The notes: generated from the letters alone by a model not told the origin. 64,000 nucleotides of DNA from Hymenobacter rigui (GCF_003944715.1 NZ_RWIT01000002.1:496001-560000); one strand, 5' to 3'; numbered from the stretch's first letter, positions 26,372-35,413 are shown. Made by a program: numbers and translations.

Positions 26372-26383
26372 CCTCCTGCGCTA

Positions 26384-26415
26384 TACTACCGGCTACTGCC
26401 GGTGGTAGTTTTTTC
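26384..26415 (+). terminator. Terminator-like hairpin after the 25658-26371 glycosyltransferase
   Basis: CCGGC/GCCGG with a 4-nt loop, extended by ACTA/TAGT across a bulge, is followed by six T. It starts about 15 bp after the stop codon. Confidence 0.65.
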
Positions 26416-26446
26416 AAACTAGTACGCCGTTTCACTTTTTATCTGA

Positions 26447-27934
26447 ATGCTCGTTCTGCAGGTTGTACTGGTAGGGCTTTTTGGGCTGTGCCTGCTGTTG
26501 CTGGCGGGGTTTAGTCTCACGCAGTGGCAGCTCACGCGGCTGGCCCGCCGCGCTTATGCCACTACGCCCACCCCGCAACCACCCACCCCGGCTGAGTGGC
26601 CCCGGCTAACGGTGCAGCTGCCCCTTTATAATGAGCAGTTTGTAGCGGAGCGCCTCATTGAGGCCTGCGCCGCCCTGCGTTATCCTCCGCACCGCCTGCA
26701 TCTGCAAGTTCTGGATGACTCAACCGACGCCACGGTGGGGCTGGTAGCGGCCCAGGTAGCCCGGTATCAGGCCCAGGGGCTGCGCATTGACCACGTACGC
26801 CGACCTGACCGCGTGGGGTACAAGGCCGGAGCGCTGGCCCACGGCCTCACCCAGACGGATGGGGAGCTGATTGCCATTTTCGATGCCGATTTTCTGCCCG
26901 AACCGGATTTTCTGGAGCGGGTAGTGCCGCACTTCTTCTTGGATGAACCTGACGGCCCGCGCACCGGCGTGGTGCAAACCCGTTGGGGCCACCTCAATGA
27001 AGAATTTTCGCTGCTGACGACGCTGCAGGCTTTCGGACTGAACGCGCACTTCTTTGTGGAGCAGCCGGGCCGGCAGGCCGGCGGGCATTTCCTGAACTTC
27101 AATGGCACGGGCGGTATCTGGCGGCGCACCTGCATTGAAGACGCCGGCGGCTGGAGCGCCGATACCCTCACCGAGGATCTGGACCTGAGCTACCGGGCGC
27201 AGTTGCGGGGCTGGCAGTTCCGCTACCTGCCGCAGGTAGCCGCCCCCGCCGAGCTGCCCGCTACCATGGATGCCCTCAAGTCGCAGCAGTTCCGCTGGAC
27301 CAAGGGTGCTGCTGAAACGGCCCGTAAGCACCTGGGTGCCGTGTGGCGTTCCAGGCAGCCCCTCAGCACCCGGCTGTACGCTACGTTTCATTTGCTGAAT
27401 AGCTCCGTGTTTGTAGCAATTCTGCTGATGGCCGTGCTGAGCGTACCGCTGGTATTTGTGCGGGCATTGGGCGCGGAGGAGCTGCGGCCTGCCTTCCGGC
27501 TGGCTTCCCTGTTTCTGCTGGCGCTGGCCCCGCTTGTCTTTTACTTCCACACGGCCTGGCAGCAGGCGGCCCGCTACCGGACCTCGCCCGGACCGGGTTT
27601 CGTGGGGCAATTGGTCTTGTTTCTGGCTTTTTCGATGGGGCTGAGTCTGCACAATGCCCGGGCCGTGCTGCTGGGCCTGGTGGGGCGGCGCAGCGCCTTT
27701 ATCCGCACGCCCAAGCTGGGCCTGCTGCACCGCCAGGGAGCTTTGCAGGGCCGCCACTACCGCACCGGCCGGCTACTGAATGGCTTAACCTGGCTGGAAG
27801 GTTTGCTGACGGTATATTTTGGGGTGGGCATTGCCGCCGGAATATACCTGCGCGAGTTCGGGATGCTGCCTACGCATCTGCTGCTGGCCACCGGCTATGG
27901 GCTGGTGTTCTACTACTCCGTTCGGCATGCGTAG
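26447..27934 (+). CDS. Membrane-embedded family 2 glycosyltransferase (cellulose-synthase-like)
   Basis: The 495-residue product has an N-terminal membrane helix, a GT2 catalytic domain and about four C-terminal helices. The processive-GT hallmarks are visible: LPLYNEQFVAERLIEAC, DDSTD at about 88, IFDADF at about 145, TEDLDLSYR at about 243, and QQFRW at about 282 (the Q-x-x-R-W motif of cellulose/glucomannan-type synthases). It probably polymerises or transfers hexose from a nucleotide sugar while extruding the product. Its last 8 bases overlap the start of the next gene. Confidence 0.9.
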   Translation: MLVLQVVLVGLFGLCLLLLAGFSLTQWQLTRLARRAYATTPTPQPPTPAEWPRLTVQLPLYNEQFVAERLIEACAALRYPPHRLHLQVLDDSTDATVGLVAAQVARYQAQGLRIDHVRRPDRVGYKAGALAHGLTQTDGELIAIFDADFLPEPDFLERVVPHFFLDEPDGPRTGVVQTRWGHLNEEFSLLTTLQAFGLNAHFFVEQPGRQAGGHFLNFNGTGGIWRRTCIEDAGGWSADTLTEDLDLSYRAQLRGWQFRYLPQVAAPAELPATMDALKSQQFRWTKGAAETARKHLGAVWRSRQPLSTRLYATFHLLNSSVFVAILLMAVLSVPLVFVRALGAEELRPAFRLASLFLLALAPLVFYFHTAWQQAARYRTSPGPGFVGQLVLFLAFSMGLSLHNARAVLLGLVGRRSAFIRTPKLGLLHRQGALQGRHYRTGRLLNGLTWLEGLLTVYFGVGIAAGIYLREFGMLPTHLLLATGYGLVFYYSVRHA

Positions 27935-29321
27935 CCACGGGCCGCAGGAAACGCCGCGCGCTCTGCACTGGGCGGCCCTGCTGCTGAGCGCCGGTGCGTA
28001 TGGCTTCTTGGCCTATGCTACGCAGCGGGCCGCATTTCCGCAGCTGCTGGGGCTGTTGCTGGTGGTGTTTGGCTTGTACGCCTGGTTGCTGAAAACCGGC
28101 CTTGCCTTGCGCACCGGCTTAGCAACGGCCCTGGTGCTGCGGCTGCTCTGGCTACCGGCTCTGCCGGCCCTGTCCGATGATTACCACCGCTTCCGGTGGG
28201 ACGGCCTGCTCCTCTCCCACGGTGTCAACCCCTACCAATACCGGCCCGATGAGTTGGTGGCGTTGCCGGCTGCTCCCCAGCCCGCTGGCCGGCCGAAGCA
28301 CACGCAGCTCGCAGCTGAACTGCAAAGCCTGTACCCCCGGCTGAACTCGCCGCACTACTACTCCGTGTATCCGCCGGTTTGCCAGGTTCTGTTCGGAACG
28401 GCAGCCTGGGTGTCCCCTGCTTCCGAAACCGGATTCGTGCTGCTGCTACGGGTGTGCGTGCTGGTGGCGGAAATGGCTTCGGCGGCACTGCTGGTGGCAC
28501 TGCTGCGCCACTTTAGCCAGCCGCCCCAACGGGCGCTGTGGTATCTACTCAACCCGCTGGTTATCGTGGAGCTGACTGGCAATCTGCATTTTGAGGCGCT
28601 GGTTATCAGCTTTCTGCTCCTGATGCTATGGCTGCTGGCCCGCGGCCAGGCGGCGGCCGGCGGTATGGCCCTGGCGCTGGCCGTAGCCACCAAGCTGCTG
28701 CCGCTGCTGGTACTGCCGCTGCTGGTACGGCGGCTGAGCATCCGGCAGCTGAGCTGGTTTGGGGCGGGCCTCGCGGGAATGCTGGTGGCGCTGTTTGTGC
28801 CGTTTCTGAGCCCGGAATTGCTGCAGAACATCAGCCGAAGCCTGAATCTGTATTTCCGCAACTTCGAGTTCAACGCCAGCTTCTACTACCTGCTGCGGGC
28901 GGCGGGCCAGTGGTACTACGGCTACAATGCCATTGCCCGCATCGGCCCGACTTTGGCGCTTACCGTGGCGCTGGGTGGGCTGGGGCTGGCGGCCACCGAA
29001 CGGCGCTCCACCTGGGCCACCCTGCCCCGCACGCTGCTCCTGCTCCTGACGCTGTACTTCCTGCTGGCCACCACCGTACACCCTTGGTACCTGACGCCGC
29101 TGGTACTGCTGAGCGTGTTTACCCAGGCCCGCTACGCGCTGGTGTGGTCGGGGCTGGCGGTGCTGTCGTACGCGGCTTACCGCACGGCCGCGTACTCCGA
29201 AAACCTCTGGCTTGTGGCGGTGGAATACGCTGTGGTGCTGACGGTACTCCTCTACGATGCCCGACAGCGGCGACTGGGCAGCTTCGCTATTTTGCCGTGG
29301 CGGAATCAGCCGGGGCGGTAG
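27927..29321 (+). CDS. GT-C-type mannosyltransferase-like membrane protein
   Basis: The 464-residue product has about eleven hydrophobic segments and an acidic SDDYHRFRWDG motif after an early membrane segment, followed by a long loop with SVYPPVCQ. This resembles alpha-(1-2)- or PIG-M-like GT-C mannosyltransferases that use polyprenyl-phosphate donors. ATG 27927 overlaps the preceding stop codon (ATGCGTAG), so translation is probably coupled to the cellulose-synthase-like gene. The 3' end overlaps the convergent lipoprotein gene by 35 bp. Confidence 0.8.
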   Translation: MRSHGPQETPRALHWAALLLSAGAYGFLAYATQRAAFPQLLGLLLVVFGLYAWLLKTGLALRTGLATALVLRLLWLPALPALSDDYHRFRWDGLLLSHGVNPYQYRPDELVALPAAPQPAGRPKHTQLAAELQSLYPRLNSPHYYSVYPPVCQVLFGTAAWVSPASETGFVLLLRVCVLVAEMASAALLVALLRHFSQPPQRALWYLLNPLVIVELTGNLHFEALVISFLLLMLWLLARGQAAAGGMALALAVATKLLPLLVLPLLVRRLSIRQLSWFGAGLAGMLVALFVPFLSPELLQNISRSLNLYFRNFEFNASFYYLLRAAGQWYYGYNAIARIGPTLALTVALGGLGLAATERRSTWATLPRTLLLLLTLYFLLATTVHPWYLTPLVLLSVFTQARYALVWSGLAVLSYAAYRTAAYSENLWLVAVEYAVVLTVLLYDARQRRLGSFAILPWRNQPGR

Positions 29322-30228
29322 CGGCGGCGGGAGTAGTCTGGGGCCAGTAGGCGTAACGCTTCACGTCTTTCAGCCATAGGTTGCGACCGTCCCAGCTTGT
29401 CTGGCGCAGCAGCAGGTTGGGATATGCTTTGGCAAACCAGTAAACGTTCTGCTTCTGGTCGGTCAGGGCCACGCGTACGCGCCAGGCGGGCTCTTTGGTA
29501 TCGGCGGTCAGGGCATCTTCTACCTTTACCTGGGCTTTGTACAGGGCTGGCACGGGCGCTTTGCTGGTTTGCTGCAGCTCATACACCGGGGCTTCAAACG
29601 CGGGCTGCTCCTCGAAGCGCAGGCTGCGCAGCGTATACGAAAGCGCATCCTCAAACAGCACATCATGGCGCAAAGCCCGTTGGCCGGCTCCTTGCCCGTC
29701 CCAGTACGAGTTGTACTGCTGCTGGTACTGTAGCCCGTCGTCGGTAATGGCCTTGAAGGTGTTCCCGCACCATTCCTGCGACGACGTGGTGAGCTTGTGC
29801 AGCTGCACGGGCTGGTCGCGCCGGAAAAACAGGGACGTCAGGAAATGATACGGGTAGTTGTTGGTGGCAATGCTGCAGAACTGGTTCACCTTCATCACCG
29901 GAAACACGTCCTTACGCTGATAGTTATCCGTCTTGACGTTGTACTGATAGTTGAACTCTTCCTTCACTGTAATGAGGGTGTACTGAAACCGGCGCGGCTC
30001 CCCGTAGATAACCCGTTCGGCGTCGTACGTAGCTACTTCGGCTTTGCCATCTTCCCACAGCGGATTCATGGCCCACTGCATCCGAAACGGGCCGCCACGG
30101 CGCGTGAGCGGGTTGTCCAGAAACTCCGGGGCCGCCGTTGGCACAGCCTTTTTATCGGCATCAGAGGAGCAGGCAATCAGGCTGGCGGATAGCCACGCTC
30201 CTGCGGCAACCAGGGTTATACAACGCAT
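29287..30228 (-). CDS. Lipoprotein of unknown function
   Basis: The 313-residue product has a lipoprotein signal peptide with lipobox LIAC (about residues 17-20). The remainder is soluble and rich in aromatic residues, and it carries no motif I recognise; similar Hymenobacter proteins are often annotated as septum formation inhibitor Maf, but the Maf signature is absent. It ends in a Thr/Ala/Pro-rich tail. The gene is 28 bp downstream of the DUF2064 gene on the same strand, and its 3' end overlaps the convergent GT-C gene by 35 bp. Confidence 0.75.
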   Translation of the reverse strand: MRCITLVAAGAWLSASLIACSSDADKKAVPTAAPEFLDNPLTRRGGPFRMQWAMNPLWEDGKAEVATYDAERVIYGEPRRFQYTLITVKEEFNYQYNVKTDNYQRKDVFPVMKVNQFCSIATNNYPYHFLTSLFFRRDQPVQLHKLTTSSQEWCGNTFKAITDDGLQYQQQYNSYWDGQGAGQRALRHDVLFEDALSYTLRSLRFEEQPAFEAPVYELQQTSKAPVPALYKAQVKVEDALTADTKEPAWRVRVALTDQKQNVYWFAKAYPNLLLRQTSWDGRNLWLKDVKRYAYWPQTTPAAATAPADSATAK

Positions 30229-30256
30229 ACAAAGGGAACAGAAGCTCAGGAATGCG

Positions 30257-30883
30257 CTATACTACGCGTAAACCCGGCACTAATGTTCGGCCGCTGCTGA
30301 TTTGCCAGGCGTTCAGGTCGGCACTGGTGTCAATATCCTGCAGTTCCGGTAGCTGGTGCAGCCGCAGGTTCAGGTTCCGGATATCGGCCAGGGTTTCGGC
30401 GCGTACGGTAGCCGTGCTCCAGTTCTTGCCCTGAAACAGCTGCGGATACAGCTGCCGCATGCCCAGCAGGTAATACCCTCCATCGGCGGCCGGCCCCAGC
30501 ACCACATCGTGAGTGTGCAGGGCCTCAAAGGCCTCCGTTAAATGGGCAGTAGTCAGCCCCGGACAATCAGTACCGATGATAAGCACCTGCCCCGCGTGCT
30601 GGGCAAACGCATGTTCGAAAGCCACCTGCATTTTCCGACCCAAGTCACCGGCTGGCTGCAGGAGCGGCTCGTAGCCGGGCCACTCGGCGGCCTGCCTTGG
30701 AGAAGTAGGGGCCTCCGCCAGCCACACCGTTTTGTGCACCGGCAATGGAGCTACCACGGCGCGGGTGTGCGCCAGCAGTTCCTTGTAAACAGCCAGCGCG
30801 CCTTCCGCGCCAACAGTGGCGGCCAGCCGGGTTTTCACGCGGCCCAGTTCCGGATGACGGGCGAAAATAAGCAGATGGGGCAT
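30257..30883 (-). CDS. DUF2064 / TIGR04282-type nucleotidyl- or glycosyltransferase
   Basis: The 208-residue product has a Rossmann-like NTP-transferase fold: LLIFARHPELGRVKTRLA at the start (a P-loop-like basic stretch), GTDCPGL at about 108 and GPAADGGYYLLGM at about 138. Family TIGR04282 has been linked to arsenosugar biosynthesis, where a paired GT2 is usually beside it; here three glycosyltransferase genes lie just downstream on the other strand, but I see no other arsenosugar gene, so this role is uncertain. The predicted enzyme is cytoplasmic. Confidence 0.82.
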   Translation of the reverse strand: MPHLLIFARHPELGRVKTRLAATVGAEGALAVYKELLAHTRAVVAPLPVHKTVWLAEAPTSPRQAAEWPGYEPLLQPAGDLGRKMQVAFEHAFAQHAGQVLIIGTDCPGLTTAHLTEAFEALHTHDVVLGPAADGGYYLLGMRQLYPQLFQGKNWSTATVRAETLADIRNLNLRLHQLPELQDIDTSADLNAWQISSGRTLVPGLRVV

Positions 30884-30889
30884 GATTGG

Positions 30890-30973
30890 TTGTTAGTTGC
30901 TGGTTTTCAGTTGCTGGTTGTTAGTTGTCATTGCAGCTACAGACCTGACAACTGACAACCAGCAACTGACAAC
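30890..30973. repeat. Inverted repeat built of TTGnnnG heptamers
   Basis: Six heptamers run from 30890 (TTGTTAG, TTGCTGG, TTTTCAG, TTGCTGG, TTGTTAG, TTGTCAT). Four more run as TGACAAC, TGACAAC, CAGCAAC, TGACAAC from 30946 to 30973. The arms 30908-30930 and 30946-30968 pair with one mismatch in 23. The right array ends directly against the stop codon (30974-30976) of the minus-strand rhodanese gene. Confidence 0.9.
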
Positions 30974-31567
30974 TCATTCATATACTGGGGTGCCTTTTTT
31001 CAGCCAGGGCCGCCAGAGCACCGAGTATGGATGCACGTTGGTGGTAGTAGTGCCCTGCGCGTTTACCACGTCGTAGCCGTCGTTTACCCACTGAAAAATA
31101 CCTCCGTACAGGTTGTGCACCTGCTGAAAGCCCTGCTCCCGGAGCCACATTCCTACCTGCTCACTCCGGGCTCCTACGGTGCAGTAGACCACCACCGGCC
31201 GGGTCTTCGGGACGGTGCTCAGGTCGGTTTGCCGGAAATGGTCGAAATCCACGAACCGGGCACCGCGCAGATGGCTGACGCGGTACTCGGCGGCCGTGCG
31301 CGTATCCAGCAGCAGCACATTTGGTGTGGGCTGACGCAGCAGGGCCGCCAGCCCCGCCGGCTGCATAACAGGTACTGTCTGCCTGTACAGCAGTTTCAGC
31401 ATATGGTCGTAGGCCGTCATATCAGCAGTTGCGGGTGAGGTGCCGGCCTTCTGCTGACCACAGGCAGCACAGGCCGCCAGCAGCAACGTCAGTAGTACGT
31501 GGCTGCCTCTGTGGGCTATGCGGGAGCCGAAGCGGGAAACAGTGGTGACCACCATGGAGTATGTCAT
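30974..31567 (-). CDS. Rhodanese-domain lipoprotein
   Basis: The 197-residue product has a signal peptide with lipobox-like LLLAAC/AACG (about 30-36), so it is probably anchored in the envelope. Residues 75-180 form one rhodanese domain; the active-site loop YCTVGARSEQVG has the catalytic cysteine followed by a TVGARS loop of the usual length. Rhodaneses transfer sulfane sulfur to thiols or cyanide. Two in-frame Met (31567 and 31555) are possible starts. Its stop codon abuts a heptamer array. Confidence 0.85.
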   Translation of the reverse strand: MTYSMVVTTVSRFGSRIAHRGSHVLLTLLLAACAACGQQKAGTSPATADMTAYDHMLKLLYRQTVPVMQPAGLAALLRQPTPNVLLLDTRTAAEYRVSHLRGARFVDFDHFRQTDLSTVPKTRPVVVYCTVGARSEQVGMWLREQGFQQVHNLYGGIFQWVNDGYDVVNAQGTTTTNVHPYSVLWRPWLKKGTPVYE

Positions 31568-31644
31568 TTACAGCGGCGAAACTTGCACCCTTTCTCCCTT
31601 ACACCCATACCAACCGATTCATCCATTGAGGCGCCCGCTCTCCA

Positions 31645-32187
31645 CTACTTTCCACGCAGCACCCGGATGCGGACCTGCTCCCCATTTTCCGATGTGGTCG
31701 GCTCCACGGTAATCTGGTCGGCCTCATCGTAGTATTTTGCCACTCCGCGCACAATGCCCACGGCCAGGGCGCCCATCCGCCGCTTCGAAACATAGTCAAT
31801 GAACAACTCGTTCGGCGACACGCGGGTGACCTGCAGTACCGGCGGGGCATTATCGGCGTGCTCCTGCCGAACCTGGCGGTGCATGGTGCCCTCCGTGTGT
31901 TCCAGCATATCCAGCGTATCCCATCCGGGCTGTAGCAGGCGCTGGTACATGTACATCAGGTCGGGCACCAGGTATTCGCCGAACTTCTCGTGCAGCTCAT
32001 CCGCCGACAACCCAGTCATGGTGGCCGCCTCCCCTATCAGTCGATACATGTGCTCATCGGGGTACACGTGCTTGTGGTCGAAATCGGCAGCCGTCAGGCC
32101 GGAAACCTCCAGCAGCCGGATCCAGGTACTGTGGTCGTACTGGGTTTGAACGTAACGTTTGAGTAGGGTGAAGATGGTGCCGTGCAC
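31645..32187 (-). CDS. Stand-alone H-NOX (haem-nitric-oxide/oxygen-binding) protein
   Basis: The 180-residue product aligns by eye with the haem-NO-binding (HNOB/H-NOX) family along its full length. It starts VHGTIFTLLKRYV, has the proximal haem ligand His in EGTMH at about residue 103, and keeps the family motif YxSxR as YVSKR at about 132-136. The spacing from that His to the following APP is 13 residues, as in characterised H-NOX proteins. Family members bind haem and sense NO (or O2), usually signalling to a partner histidine kinase or diguanylate cyclase. No such partner is encoded here. GTG 32187 gives the canonical start; the longer frame upstream has no homologous residues. Confidence 0.88.
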   Translation of the reverse strand: MHGTIFTLLKRYVQTQYDHSTWIRLLEVSGLTAADFDHKHVYPDEHMYRLIGEAATMTGLSADELHEKFGEYLVPDLMYMYQRLLQPGWDTLDMLEHTEGTMHRQVRQEHADNAPPVLQVTRVSPNELFIDYVSKRRMGALAVGIVRGVAKYYDEADQITVEPTTSENGEQVRIRVLRGK

Positions 32188-32257
32188 GGAACAGAAGCTG
32201 AAGAGTAGGACCGGAAGATAGGCTGTTTTGCCTGAATGAACCAGACAGATACAGCAG

Positions 32258-32286
32258 GGAGCAGACTGCTTGCGCAACCTGCTCCC
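32258..32286 (-). terminator. Hairpin after the anti-sigma gene, without a clear T run
   Basis: GGGAGCAG (32258-32265) pairs with CTGCTCCC (32279-32286) 22 bp after the stop codon on the minus strand. Only a weak T-rich stretch follows, so termination is uncertain. Confidence 0.4.
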
Positions 32287-32307
32287 CACCTTAACCTTAC
32301 TTCGCCC

Positions 32308-33216
32308 CTAGAGGTTGCCGATTACCGTCAGCGTGCTCATAGTGGGTGAGGCTACGCCCCCGGCATCTTCCACCGTCATGGCAAATGCCTGGGCACTGTC
32401 AATATCCTTCATCTGCTGGATACTGTCGCCGGCTGCCGTTGTGGTGGCCAGCATGCCGGCATCCACGGGCTTACCATTATCGAGGGCCCACAGCTGGTAC
32501 TGCTTGCCGCTGGGCGGAGCGGGCAGATTGCGCACATCCACGTACACGGCTTTGGTTTTGGGGTTGTAGTACACCCGTGCCAAGGCCTCCGGTGATTTGG
32601 GCGTGCCTTTCAGCTCTACCGCGCGGAAATCGGCGTTGCGGAGTACGGCCAGTTGCTGGTCCCGCTCGTTAAGAGCTGCCTGCTGGGTAGCCGCATAGCG
32701 CGACTGCGCCGTTTGGGCCACTTCTAAGTTGGCTTCAGTTTCCTGTAGCCGGCTGTAGAGCAGATAATTGCCTAAACCACTCAGCAGCAACAAGGCTACG
32801 GAGGCGGCAATCAGCCATTTCAGGCGACTGGGAGCTTCCTGGGCTGCGGGCATCTGGCGTACCACGGCCCCCTGCTGCTCAGGAGCAGCCGGTACCGGCT
32901 GCATTGGCGTCACGGAAGCCGTCATCAGAGGGGTTGCCACCGGGGCATCAGCCGTTTGAATCAGTATTTCCTGCCCGGCCGTATTCCGGATAGCTTGTTG
33001 CCAGCCTTGCAGCACCCGCTCCCGCATGCCTTCAGGGGGCGTAACGGCGTGGGCTTCGGCGTAGGCATCCAGCCCGTTCAGTATTTGTTGTAGCTCCCGG
33101 CTTACTTCCGGATGCTCCCGCACGACGCGCTCTACTTCGGCGCGCTCGGCCTCACTGAGTACGCCCAAGGCGTACTCTTCAAGGATACCAGATTCGATGT
33201 ACTCTTGGATGTTCAC
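32308..33216 (-). CDS. Anti-sigma factor (RskA-like)
   Basis: The 302-residue product has an N-terminal cytoplasmic anti-sigma region (1-60: IESGILEEYALGVLSEAERAEVER), one membrane helix (about 135-155) and a periplasmic C-terminal RskA-like domain (about 195-302: VYYNPKTKAVYVDVRNLP, YQLWALDNGKPVDAG). RskA-type proteins hold their sigma factor at the membrane until proteolysis releases it. There is no zinc-binding HxxxCxxC motif. It begins 2 bp after the sigma gene's stop codon on the same strand, so the two are an operon and a cognate pair. Confidence 0.9.
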   Translation of the reverse strand: MNIQEYIESGILEEYALGVLSEAERAEVERVVREHPEVSRELQQILNGLDAYAEAHAVTPPEGMRERVLQGWQQAIRNTAGQEILIQTADAPVATPLMTASVTPMQPVPAAPEQQGAVVRQMPAAQEAPSRLKWLIAASVALLLLSGLGNYLLYSRLQETEANLEVAQTAQSRYAATQQAALNERDQQLAVLRNADFRAVELKGTPKSPEALARVYYNPKTKAVYVDVRNLPAPPSGKQYQLWALDNGKPVDAGMLATTTAAGDSIQQMKDIDSAQAFAMTVEDAGGVASPTMSTLTVIGNL

Positions 33217-33218
33217 GA

Positions 33219-33776
33219 TTACCGGATCAGTTTAGAGAGTACTTTAATAGCTGCCCGGGCCCGGGTTTTCACCGTCCCGAGAGGTAGGTTCAGTTCTTCT
33301 GCCACTTCGCTTTGCGTAAATCCGCCGAAATAAAGCAGGTCCACGATTTGCCGCTGCTCCGGATTCAGCTGGTTCGTCATTTCCTGCAAGCCAATGTGCT
33401 CAGGCCGGAACGAAGGCTCGGCGGCCTGACGCAGCGCTGCACTTTCTTCGATGGGCTGCGTACGGCTACCTACGCGGTACTGTCGGGAGCGGATTTTGTC
33501 GATGGCTAAATTTCGGCACACGTTCATCACCCAGGTAAACAAACGGCCTTTCTCGGCATCATAGGATGGGAAGGAATGCCAGATTTTGACCATAGCTTCC
33601 TGTAAAACATCCTCGGCGGTTTCTTCCTTCTTCACGATGCGCAGGATAACGCCATAAAGAGCCGCGGAGTATTTGTCGTAGAAGATGGTCATGGCCCCTT
33701 CGTCCCGGTCGCGCAGGCGTTGCACGAGCAGAACTTCAGTTTCGAGGGCAGCTGACTCAGGAGTGGTGGCAGACAC
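33219..33776 (-). CDS. ECF-type RNA polymerase sigma factor
   Basis: The 185-residue product has sigma region 2 (about 25-95: AMTIFYDKYSAALYG, DVLQEAMVKIWHSFPSYD, FTWVMNVCRNLAIDKIRSR) and region 4 (about 130-183: LNPEQRQIVDLLYFGGFTQSEVAEELNLP, GTVKTRARAAI), with no region 3. The pattern fits the SigK-like ECF group that pairs with RskA anti-sigmas. GTG 33776 is the best start; the TTG upstream gives three extra residues. A promoter-like element (TACTTTCG on the minus strand, 33839-33832) lies 55 bp upstream and could be autoregulated. Confidence 0.92.
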   Translation of the reverse strand: MSATTPESAALETEVLLVQRLRDRDEGAMTIFYDKYSAALYGVILRIVKKEETAEDVLQEAMVKIWHSFPSYDAEKGRLFTWVMNVCRNLAIDKIRSRQYRVGSRTQPIEESAALRQAAEPSFRPEHIGLQEMTNQLNPEQRQIVDLLYFGGFTQSEVAEELNLPLGTVKTRARAAIKVLSKLIR

Positions 33777-34015
33777 GGGCAGCAACTAAGGGAAGCAGGG
33801 CGGCGTAACGGGCCAAACCCCACGGATGAAACGAAAGTACACGATAAACCTAGATTTCGGCGGCCTGCATATTGTAAAATATGGTTGGCACGCCGAACCC
33901 GGTAGCTACGACGGAGCTAGAACGGATGTTTCGGCAAGCTAACCTATCTGCCGCCCGGGTTGTTTGCTTTCTTTCTGAATCGGGGCCGGTACTGGTCCAA
34001 TCACTTGCCTTTCCT

Positions 34016-35413
34016 ATGCCTATAGAATCCCTCAACCCCTACACCGGCCGCGTGGAGCGGCGCTTCCGCCCCTTCGGCCAGGCTAAAGTAGAGCAGATTG
34101 TAACCCAGGCCCACCGTGCGTTTGGCGAGTGGCGCACCACCACCTTCGCGCACCGGGCCCGGCTGATGCACCGCGCCGCCGAGCTGCTGCGCGAGCGGCA
34201 GGAGGAACTGGCCCATTTGATGGCCGTGGAAATGGGCAAGCCCGTTACCGATGGCCGGGCCGAAGCCGTGAAGTGCGCGCTGTGCTGCGACTACTACGCC
34301 GAGCACGCCGAGCAGTTTCTGGCCGATGAGGAAATTAAAACTGAGGCCCAGCGCAGCTTTATTGCCTATGAGCCCATTGGAATTGTGCTGGCCATTATGC
34401 CCTGGAATTTTCCGTTCTGGCAGGTGGTACGGTTTGCGGCTCCGGCCCTGATGGCCGGCAACGTGGGCCTGCTCAAACACGCTTCCAATGTGCCGCAGTG
34501 TGCTTTGGCGCTGGAAAAAATATTTCACGACGCCGGTTTCCCGCCCGCCACGTTCCGCACCTTGTTGGTAGGCTCCGAGGTGGTGGAGCAACTGATTGAA
34601 GACGACCGGGTCCGGGCCGTGACGCTGACCGGCTCGGAGCCGGCCGGGGCCGCCGTGGCCGCCGCCGCCGGCCGCCAGATCAAGAAAACCGTGCTGGAGC
34701 TGGGCGGCTCCGATGCCTTTATTGTGCTGGCCGATGCCGACCTGGAGCTGGCTGCCAAAACCGCTGCCCAAGCCCGCATGATCAACGCCGGCCAGAGCTG
34801 CATTGCCGCCAAGCGCTTCATCGTGGAAAAGCCGGTGGTGAAGGAGTTTATTTCGAAGATGAAAACCCACCTGCTGGCGTTCCGGCCCGGCGACCCGCTG
34901 GATGCAGCTACCCAGTACGGCCCCCTGGCCCGCGCCGACCTAGCCGACGAGTTGACCCAGCAAGTGGAAGATTCCGTGAAGCAGGGTGCCAAAGTGGAGC
35001 TGTACGGCGGCCAAAGCAAATCCGGCACGGCCCTGTTCCGGCCCATGATTCTGAGCCACGTGCGACCCGGGCAACGGGCGTACTCGGAGGAGTTTTTTGG
35101 TCCGGTAGCCATCATTCTGGAAGCTAAAGATGCTGACGATGCCATCCGCCTCGCCAACGACTCCCGCTTTGGCCTGGGCGGCTCCGTCTGGACGCGCGAC
35201 GCGGCCCGGGGCCAGGAATTGGCCCGGCGCGTAGAGGCCGGGGCCGTTTTCGTGAATAGTATGGTGAAGTCGTCGCCGGAAATGCCGTTCGGAGGGGTTA
35301 AGAAGTCGGGCTATGGGCGGGAGTTATCCCACTTGGGCATCCGGGAGTTTGTAAACCAGAAATCCATCTGGGTGGCGAAAAACGAAGAAACCCACGCGAA
35401 AAAGGTCGAGTAA
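34016..35413 (+). CDS. NAD(P)-dependent succinate-semialdehyde-type aldehyde dehydrogenase
   Basis: The 465-residue product is an aldehyde dehydrogenase of the SSADH branch. The catalytic Glu lies in TVLELGGSDAFIV (about 225-237) and the catalytic Cys in INAGQSCIAAKR (about 259-270). MPWNFPFWQVVRFAAPALMAGN is the typical cofactor/substrate loop. It would oxidise succinate semialdehyde or a related short-chain aldehyde; the exact substrate cannot be decided. ATG 34016 (MPIESLNPYTG) is chosen as all family proteins start there; the 135-base upstream extension is unlike them. It is monocistronic. Confidence 0.9.
   Translation: MPIESLNPYTGRVERRFRPFGQAKVEQIVTQAHRAFGEWRTTTFAHRARLMHRAAELLRERQEELAHLMAVEMGKPVTDGRAEAVKCALCCDYYAEHAEQFLADEEIKTEAQRSFIAYEPIGIVLAIMPWNFPFWQVVRFAAPALMAGNVGLLKHASNVPQCALALEKIFHDAGFPPATFRTLLVGSEVVEQLIEDDRVRAVTLTGSEPAGAAVAAAAGRQIKKTVLELGGSDAFIVLADADLELAAKTAAQARMINAGQSCIAAKRFIVEKPVVKEFISKMKTHLLAFRPGDPLDAATQYGPLARADLADELTQQVEDSVKQGAKVELYGGQSKSGTALFRPMILSHVRPGQRAYSEEFFGPVAIILEAKDADDAIRLANDSRFGLGGSVWTRDAARGQELARRVEAGAVFVNSMVKSSPEMPFGGVKKSGYGRELSHLGIREFVNQKSIWVAKNEETHAKKVE

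Noticed and set aside
30890..30973. Terminator for the rhodanese gene
   Set aside because: The stem is AT-containing with a 15-nt loop and lacks a T run; it fits the heptamer repeat pattern better.
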